A stretch of DNA of 9,437 nucleotides from JAKRSD01 sp964473995 (GTDB lineage Bacteria; Bacteroidota; Bacteroidia; CAIKAF01), in NCBI GenBank assembly GCA_964473995.1, contig CAYYRB010000075.1:1-9437 (forward strand), given 5' to 3'. Below the pieces are notes generated by a model. That model ran no database searches. It was not told the DNA's origin and was given only the letters and a program-made list of their open reading frames with translations. The translations under genes were made by a program, and so were the position numbers. This document shows, in pieces, positions 5,772-9,437 of the stretch (position 1 is its first letter; each line of letters starts with the position of its first letter).

Positions 5772-6668
5772 TCAGGCTGTTTGCGAAAGCAGTACTTTCC
5801 AGGCATCTTCCGTACGTTCTTTTTCCAGCAACAGGTGTGCCAATTCGTGGCGGCGGGTACCCATCTCACCGGGAGAGAATCCCAATTCGATGCAAATTTC
5901 ACCCGCACGTCCCGATTGCATAAAGTCCTTCAGATCCTCTGCATCGGGCAGTTTTTCCACATTCCCCAAACGCCCGAGGTCGTTTCCGGTAAGCACGCGG
6001 CTCAGGCGGACTTCTTCGGGAAGCGCATCTACGCCAATTCCAAGCGTGGTGAGCGGCTTGGTTACTTCAAATAGAGCGGCTCCCGTGGCACGGGAATACC
6101 AGTTTCCGCCGAGGCGGGCCACCAAATCCATTTTGTGCTGATTGATCTGCCCCTTTTCGTCGAGCACATCTTCACTGACATGAATCATGGCTATTTCGCA
6201 GATAATCAGGTTCCCCGCTCCCCCTTCGGTTCCTGTTTCAATAACCTGCTTCACACGACATTCCAGCTGCATCGGACTTTCCTTCACGCGGAAGGGTTTT
6301 ACCGTGAGCGAAGGAATGGGTGTAAATCCGGCTTTTTCAAATTCATTCACCCCCTTGGCATATTCGGTGCTGCTGAGGGAAACCTGCTGCACCATTGGGA
6401 AATTCACCACGTTCACCACGACCTCAGGCACCTCGTACACATTCTCCAATGTATGCTTGATGGTATTGTCGCGTACGCGGCGCGCGGGGGAAAAAATCAG
6501 CAGGGGCGGATTGCTGCCGAAAATATTAAAGAAGCTGAACGGGGATAGATTGGGATTTCCGTTTCGGTCAATAGTGCTGGCAAAAGCGATGGGCCTGGGG
6601 GCAATGCCTGCCTGCAGGTAATTCATCAACTCGGGAACTGTTTTCTCTTTGGGACTGAATGAGAGCAT
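5772..6668 (-). CDS. Flavin reductase-like / FMN-binding split-barrel protein
   Basis: The protein has 298 residues. Residues 1-205 fit the flavoredoxin / DIM6-NTAB type of FMN-binding split barrel: GIAPRPIAFASTIDRNGNPN at 21-40, then LSPFSFFNIFGSNPP, where FMN phosphate and ring contacts lie in the family, then VVNVVNF at 84-90 and the late conserved GGNWYSR at 187-193. The last 90 residues are a helical extension (LPDAEDLKDFMQ...), longer than minimal flavin reductases. Family members bind FMN and reduce flavin, ferric compounds or other small substrates; the substrate here is unknown. The ATG at 6668 gives MLSFSPKEKTVPELMNYLQAGIAPRP, as in relatives. It probably heads a transcript with the DUF4286-like and Crp/Fnr genes. 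A 90-base gap with heptad repeats separates it from accA. Confidence 0.87.
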   Translation of the reverse strand: MLSFSPKEKTVPELMNYLQAGIAPRPIAFASTIDRNGNPNLSPFSFFNIFGSNPPLLIFSPARRVRDNTIKHTLENVYEVPEVVVNVVNFPMVQQVSLSSTEYAKGVNEFEKAGFTPIPSLTVKPFRVKESPMQLECRVKQVIETGTEGGAGNLIICEIAMIHVSEDVLDEKGQINQHKMDLVARLGGNWYSRATGAALFEVTKPLTTLGIGVDALPEEVRLSRVLTGNDLGRLGNVEKLPDAEDLKDFMQSGRAGEICIELGFSPGEMGTRRHELAHLLLEKERTEDAWKVLLSQTA

Positions 6669-6701
6669 GTTGCTAATTTGAAAATTTGTTGATGTGTCTT
6701 G

Positions 6702-6732
6702 ATACTTAACTTAATACCTGATACTTGATACC
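6702..6732. repeat. Degenerate 7-base tandem repeat (ATACYTR units)
   Basis: The units read ATACTTA, a shortened ACTTA, ATACCTG, ATACTTG and ATACC in direct order, between accA and the flavin reductase-like gene. The unit length of 7 recurs with a different sequence at 9024-9044. The surrounding gap (6669-6758) is AT-rich and has no full TAnnTTTG box on the minus strand, so no promoter is assigned there. Confidence 0.6.
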
Positions 6733-6758
6733 AAAAATTAAATTATTACCAAATTAAC

Positions 6759-7715
6759 TCACCCCTCCACCACCACACCCATGGCTTCAAACTTTTTCAT
6801 CCGCTGTTCGATGCGTTTTTCAGGTTTTATTTTTTTGAGGACGGCGAGTTGCTCCGTCACCGCTTTTTTCAATAGTGTCGATGCTTCTTCCGCATTCACG
6901 TGTGCTCCGCCTGGCGGCTCGGGAATGATTCCGTCAATGAGTTTATTGGCAAGCATGTCGTCGGCTGTCAATTTGAGTGCTTCTGCCGCTTGTTCTTTAA
7001 AATCCCAGCTGCGCCAAAGAATGGACGAACAGGATTCGGGTGAAATGACCGAATACCAGGTGTACTGCATCATCAGTACCTTATCTCCCACGCCTATGCC
7101 CAAGGCCCCGCCCGAAGCGCCCTCACCTACGATGACACAAATGATGGGAACCCGAATGTTGAACATTTCGTAAATGTTTCGGGCGATGGCTTCTCCCTGT
7201 CCGCGCTCCTCAGCCTCTATGCCGGGATAAGCCCCGGGCGTATCAATCAGGCAAACAATGGGCACATTGAATTTTTCGGCCAGGCGCATCAGACGCAATG
7301 CTTTACGGTATCCCTCCGGGTTGGCCATGCCGAAATTACGGTACATGCGCATCTTGGCGTTGATTCCCTTCTGCTGTCCGATAAACATGACGGGCTCTCC
7401 ATTCATTTTGCCGAATCCGCCGATCATGGCCTTATCATCTTTCACGGTGCGGTCGCCATGCAGTTCAGTAAAAGTACCGTCGCTCAGTTGATTAAAATGA
7501 TGCAGCACATAAGGCCTGTCAGGGTGACGACTCACCTGCACTTTTTGCCATGGGCTGAGGTTGGCATAAATCTCTTTTCTGGCTTGGCTGATTTTTGCCT
7601 TTAACTCTTTCAGGGTTGCTGAGGCATTCACCCCTGTGTTTTCAGCAATCTGCTTCGCCTTTTCCAGCTCTTCTTCCAGTATTCGTATCGGCTCTTCAAA
7701 ATCAAGATAGGTCAT
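6759..7715 (-). CDS. accA: Acetyl-CoA carboxylase carboxyltransferase subunit alpha
   Basis: The 318-residue protein is the usual length for bacterial AccA. With AccD it transfers the carboxyl group from carboxybiotin on AccB to acetyl-CoA, giving malonyl-CoA, the committed step of fatty acid synthesis, in the cytoplasm. Residues 1-60 form the AccA-specific helical start (DFEEPIRILEEELEKAKQI). The crotonase-like core follows: ELHGDR at 84-89, IGGFG near 98-102, LIDTPGAYPGIEAEERGQGE at 156-175, the oxyanion-type glycine loop GEGASGGALGIG at 197-208, and YSVISPESCSSILWR at 221-235. No zinc finger is expected, as that belongs to AccD. The ATG at 7715 gives MTYLDFEEPI as in relatives. The gene is transcribed away from the deoxyhypusine-synthase-like gene, with its own promoter box at 7748-7755, and is a reliable housekeeping gene in this window. 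Confidence 0.98.
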   Translation of the reverse strand: MTYLDFEEPIRILEEELEKAKQIAENTGVNASATLKELKAKISQARKEIYANLSPWQKVQVSRHPDRPYVLHHFNQLSDGTFTELHGDRTVKDDKAMIGGFGKMNGEPVMFIGQQKGINAKMRMYRNFGMANPEGYRKALRLMRLAEKFNVPIVCLIDTPGAYPGIEAEERGQGEAIARNIYEMFNIRVPIICVIVGEGASGGALGIGVGDKVLMMQYTWYSVISPESCSSILWRSWDFKEQAAEALKLTADDMLANKLIDGIIPEPPGGAHVNAEEASTLLKKAVTEQLAVLKKIKPEKRIEQRMKKFEAMGVVVEG

Positions 7716-7747
7716 ACCACGTTACTTTTTAGCCCTTATCGGGATTG

Positions 7748-7755
7748 CAAATTTA
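7748..7755 (-). promoter_or_regulatory. Predicted promoter -7 box for accA
   Basis: The minus strand reads TAAATTTG, a full match to TAnnTTTG, 32 bases before the ATG. A TTG lies 22 bases further upstream (complement of 7778-7780), near the usual -33 position. The transcription start would be near 7743. Confidence 0.55.
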
Positions 7756-7834
7756 CCCAAATTAGCACACGGGGCCACAATGGCTGCTTACTCCTTTGAA
7801 TATCAAACATATGGACCCTTTACGGCCGGTTTAT

Positions 7835-7842
7835 TACCTTTG
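7835..7842 (+). promoter_or_regulatory. Predicted promoter -7 box for the deoxyhypusine-synthase-like gene
   Basis: TACCTTTG followed by C, a full match to TAnnTTTG. The start of transcription would be near 7847, about 20 bases before the ATG at 7868. This rules against the in-frame ATG at 7796, which would be upstream of the transcript. A clear -33 TTG at the normal distance is not seen. Confidence 0.6.
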
Positions 7843-7867
7843 CGCTTCAAATCAATATGTTTCCGTT

Positions 7868-8839
7868 ATGAAAGGTCCCATTTCGCAATTCATTACCCAT
7901 CATTACAAACATTTCAATGCTGCCGCTTTGGTAGATGCTGCCAAAGGGTACGAAACCCATCTTGCCGAAGGCGGAAAAATGATGATTACACTTGCAGGGG
8001 CCATGAGTACCGCCGAGTTGGGAAAATCCCTGGCTGAAATGATCAGGCAGGATAAGGTACAGATTATTTCCTGCACCGGAGCCAATCTGGAGGAGGACGT
8101 GATGAACCTGGTGGCGCACTCCCACTATAAGCGGGTGCCCAATTACCGCGACCTTACCCCACAGGATGAGTGGGACTTACTCGAAAATCATTATAACCGT
8201 GTAACGGATACCTGCATTCCCGAAGAGGAGGCCTTCCGCCGGTTGCAGAAACACTTGGAAAAGGCGTGGAAAGATGCGGAAGCTAAGGGTGAGCGGTATT
8301 TTCCGCATGAGTTTTTGTACAAAGTGGTGCTGGGCGGCGAACTTGAGCAGTATTATGAAATAGATCCGGAGGACAGTTGGATTGTGGCAGCGGCTCAAAA
8401 GAATATTCCCATCGTGGTGCCGGGTTGGGAAGACAGTACTACGGGAAACATCTTTGCCAGTTACGTGATCAAAGGAGAGTTGAAAGCATCCACCGTGAAG
8501 AGCGGGATTGAGTACATGGTTTGGCTGGCCGACTGGTACCGCAAAAACAGCGAAGGGAAAGGCGTGGGCTTCTTCCAGATCGGCGGAGGCATCGCGGGTG
8601 ATTTCCCTATTTGCGTGGTAGCCATGATGTATCAGGATTTGGAGTGGCATGACGTACCTTTTTGGAGTTATTTCTGCCAGATTTCCGATTCTACGACCAG
8701 CTTCGGTTCCTATTCCGGAGCCGTTCCCAACGAAAAAATCACCTGGGGAAAGCTGGATATCCATACGCCTAAGTTTATCGTGGAGTCAGATGCGACTATC
8801 GTGGCTCCGTTGATTTTTGCCTACGTGCTTGGCTGGTAG
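7868..8839 (+). CDS. Deoxyhypusine synthase-like protein (bacterial DHS family)
   Basis: The protein has 323 residues. It shares the NAD-dependent deoxyhypusine synthase fold: TLAGAMSTAELG at 41-52, SCTGANLEED at 68-77, VPGWEDSTTGNI at 184-195, FFQIGGGIAGDF at 235-246, GSYSG at 280-284 and NEKITWGK at 288-295. The TWGK lysine (K295) aligns with human catalytic K329, and E289 with E323. Eukaryotic and archaeal DHS transfers an aminobutyl group from spermidine to a lysine of eIF5A/aIF5A. Bacteria have EF-P instead, so the substrate here is probably a small amine, as in homospermidine synthases derived from this family; that is inference. Aligned against human residues recalled from memory, D243 is N194, H288 is D245 and D316 is Y282. 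The start at 7868 (MKGPISQFI) is typical of Bacteroidota relatives; an ATG at 7796 is upstream of the predicted promoter. It is a single gene, divergent from accA. Confidence 0.9.
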   Translation: MKGPISQFITHHYKHFNAAALVDAAKGYETHLAEGGKMMITLAGAMSTAELGKSLAEMIRQDKVQIISCTGANLEEDVMNLVAHSHYKRVPNYRDLTPQDEWDLLENHYNRVTDTCIPEEEAFRRLQKHLEKAWKDAEAKGERYFPHEFLYKVVLGGELEQYYEIDPEDSWIVAAAQKNIPIVVPGWEDSTTGNIFASYVIKGELKASTVKSGIEYMVWLADWYRKNSEGKGVGFFQIGGGIAGDFPICVVAMMYQDLEWHDVPFWSYFCQISDSTTSFGSYSGAVPNEKITWGKLDIHTPKFIVESDATIVAPLIFAYVLGW

Positions 8840-8866
8840 GTTTTTTCGGATAAAAGAGAAAAGAAC

Positions 8867-8944
8867 AAGGACAAAGAACGGGACTCGAACAAAAAACGGA
8901 ATACCCGCTGCGAGGCGGTCCTTCATCCTTACTCTTTGTTCCTT
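8867..8944. repeat. Large imperfect inverted repeat after the DHS-like gene
   Basis: The purine arm AAGGACAAAGAACGGGA (8867-8883) is imperfectly complementary to the pyrimidine arm TCCTTACTCTTTGTTCCTT (8926-8944). Between them lies a smaller stem CCGC/GCGG (8905-8908 with 8915-8918). The whole could fold as a nested hairpin starting 28 bases past the DHS-like stop. It has no following U-tract, so a terminator role is uncertain; a dispersed repeat is equally possible. Confidence 0.45.
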
Positions 8945-8989
8945 ACGCGAAGCTGTCTGAACAACCGCCAAGTGCGCTTATCCTTCGTC

Positions 8990-9024
8990 GCCCTTCCCGA
9001 CGATATCTATCGGGATCGAAGGGC
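8990..9024. repeat. Bulged palindrome (CCCGA...TCGGG within GCCCTT...AAGGGC)
   Basis: The outer arms GCCCTT (8990-8995) and AAGGGC (9019-9024) enclose the inner arms CCCGA (8996-9000) and TCGGG (9010-9014), with a 9-base loop and a 4-base bulge ATCG on one side. Continuous pairing of 11 bases makes it the most stable structure in the intergenic region. There is no U-run after it. The shape is that of REP-like dispersed palindromes. Confidence 0.55.
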
Positions 9025-9044
9025 AAGAATCAAGAACCAGGATG
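9024..9044. repeat. Three tandem 7-base units CAAGAAT/CAAGAAC/CAGGATG
   Basis: Three consecutive heptamers with two or fewer changes between the first two and four between the first and the third, directly following the bulged palindrome. The 7-base period equals that of the repeat at 6702-6732. Confidence 0.5.
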
Positions 9045-9194
9045 AATTTGGCAATGTGAAAATGCGGATTTGTCTTTATACCCGCTACCTGCTAACCGAT
9101 TCTTCTTTTTGTTTTAAATAGTTGAATAGGCAAAGTCCTTCCTTCTTCCTTTATCCTTCGTCCTTGCTCTTTTTCAAAAACTCCCCGATTATCC

Positions 9195-9202
9195 TACCTT
9201 TG
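9195..9202 (+). promoter_or_regulatory. Predicted promoter -7 box for the asparagine synthetase gene
   Basis: TACCTTTG is a full match to TAnnTTTG, 17 bases before the ATG at 9220, and identical in sequence to the box before the DHS-like gene. The leader would be about 12 bases. No good -33 TTG is seen at the normal distance. Confidence 0.55.
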
Positions 9203-9219
9203 TTCTTCACCCGTTGCCT

Positions 9220-9437
9220 ATGTGCGGTATAGCCGGATTTGCAGATTTCTCAGGAAAAACGGACGGAAACCAACTCCGCACCATAACCGATACGCTCATA
9301 CACCGCGGTCCCGACGGATCCGGGTATGAAATGTTTCAAGTAGGTAATTCTACCGTGGGCCTCGGCCACCGTCGCCTTGCCATCATTGACCTTACCGAAG
9401 CGGGAAAGCAGCCCATGCACTTTGCACATTTCCACAT
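9220..9437 (+). CDS. asnB: Glutamine-hydrolysing asparagine synthetase, N-terminal fragment cut by the window
   Basis: Seventy-two codons are visible, then the window ends. The protein starts MCGIAGF: after removal of Met, the Cys at position 2 is the N-terminal nucleophile of class II (Ntn) glutamine amidotransferases. HRGPDGSGYE (28-37) and GLGHRRLAIIDLTEAGKQPM (47-66) are the asparagine synthetase B signatures; the latter contains the conserved Arg that holds glutamine. This domain releases ammonia from glutamine for a C-terminal ATP-dependent synthetase domain, which makes asparagine from aspartate and lies outside the window. Related amidotransferases in exopolysaccharide or lasso-peptide loci share this N-terminus, so the exact substrate is not certain from the fragment. 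The start is fixed by the requirement for Cys at residue 2. Confidence 0.88.
   Translation, partial: MCGIAGFADFSGKTDGNQLRTITDTLIHRGPDGSGYEMFQVGNSTVGLGHRRLAIIDLTEAGKQPMHFAHFH

Larger units (their letters stand above)
8840..9219. other. Intergenic region with purine/pyrimidine repeats and hairpins, no gene found
   Basis: The 380 bases between the DHS-like and asparagine synthetase genes hold no convincing gene. Short frames exist, but all have low-complexity content. The content is patchy: purine-rich runs (about 8853-8900 and 9018-9043), pyrimidine-rich runs (about 8919-8944 and 9137-9176), a 9-base direct repeat ATACCCGCT at 8901-8909 and 9078-9086, TCCTTCGTC at 8981-8989 and 9154-9162, and two inverted repeats listed separately. 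A promoter box closes the region at 9195-9202. Confidence 0.7.

Noticed and set aside
8936..9121. Small plus-strand frame in the intergenic region before asnB
   Set aside because: It crosses the bulged palindrome and repeat runs, has no conserved-looking content and no promoter box in front; it is treated as non-coding.
1..9437. CRISPR arrays, tRNA or rRNA genes, insertion sequences, phage or toxin-antitoxin genes
   Set aside because: No regularly spaced direct repeats of CRISPR size, cloverleaf, rRNA-like sequence, transposase or integrase frame was seen on either strand.

Overview
The window looks like a contig piece from a Bacteroidota (Bacteroidetes) genome. The evidence is five matches or near-matches to the Bacteroidota -7 promoter box TAnnTTTG placed just ahead of genes, and protein types common in that phylum: a DUF4286-like small protein, a DUF6132-like membrane segment, and a bacterial deoxyhypusine-synthase-like enzyme of the MKGPISQF type. 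Short intergenic runs of 7-base units also fit, and Shine-Dalgarno sequences are not obvious. The assembly has a 100-N gap at 5135-5234. Genes are cut at both window ends.

Layout. Bases 1-7715 read entirely on the minus strand. In transcription order the genes are accA (7715-6759), a flavin reductase-like protein (6668-5772), a DUF4286-like protein (5739-5428), and a Crp/Fnr-family regulator (5407-4994) broken by the gap. Then come a TauE/SafE sulfite/anion exporter (4896-4102), a CstB-type persulfide dioxygenase with a pseudo-rhodanese and an active rhodanese domain (4028-2607), a short single-domain rhodanese (2573-2319), a membrane-anchored DUF6132-rhodanese fusion (2260-1754), a tandem universal stress protein (1748-924), and a secreted kelch-like protein (927 to the window edge). 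From 7868 the plus strand carries a deoxyhypusine-synthase-like gene, a 380-base intergenic region rich in imperfect repeats, and the start of a glutamine-dependent asparagine synthetase.

How the genes work together. Bases 1754-5407 form a reactive-sulfur detoxification locus. The dioxygenase would oxidise glutathione- or other low-molecular-weight persulfide to sulfite, the rhodaneses would move sulfane sulfur, and TauE would export sulfite. Gene content recalls the Staphylococcus aureus cst locus (cstB plus tauE), but the neighbouring regulator is Crp/Fnr-type and not CsoR/CstR-type.

The most notable signal is a pair of palindromes of the form GTAAC-N4-GTTAC, one before tauE and one before the dioxygenase. 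Each is centred exactly 36.5 bases upstream of the last base of a TAnnTTTG-like box, which is where a class II Crp/Fnr activator would sit. The regulator next door lacks the recognition-helix glutamate of CRP/FNR, and the operators lack the G:C pair that this glutamate normally helps read. This suggests a self-contained regulon with its own operator code.

The other strong point is the deoxyhypusine-synthase-like enzyme. It keeps the catalytic lysine but has changed polyamine-pocket residues, in a bacterial phylum without eIF5A.
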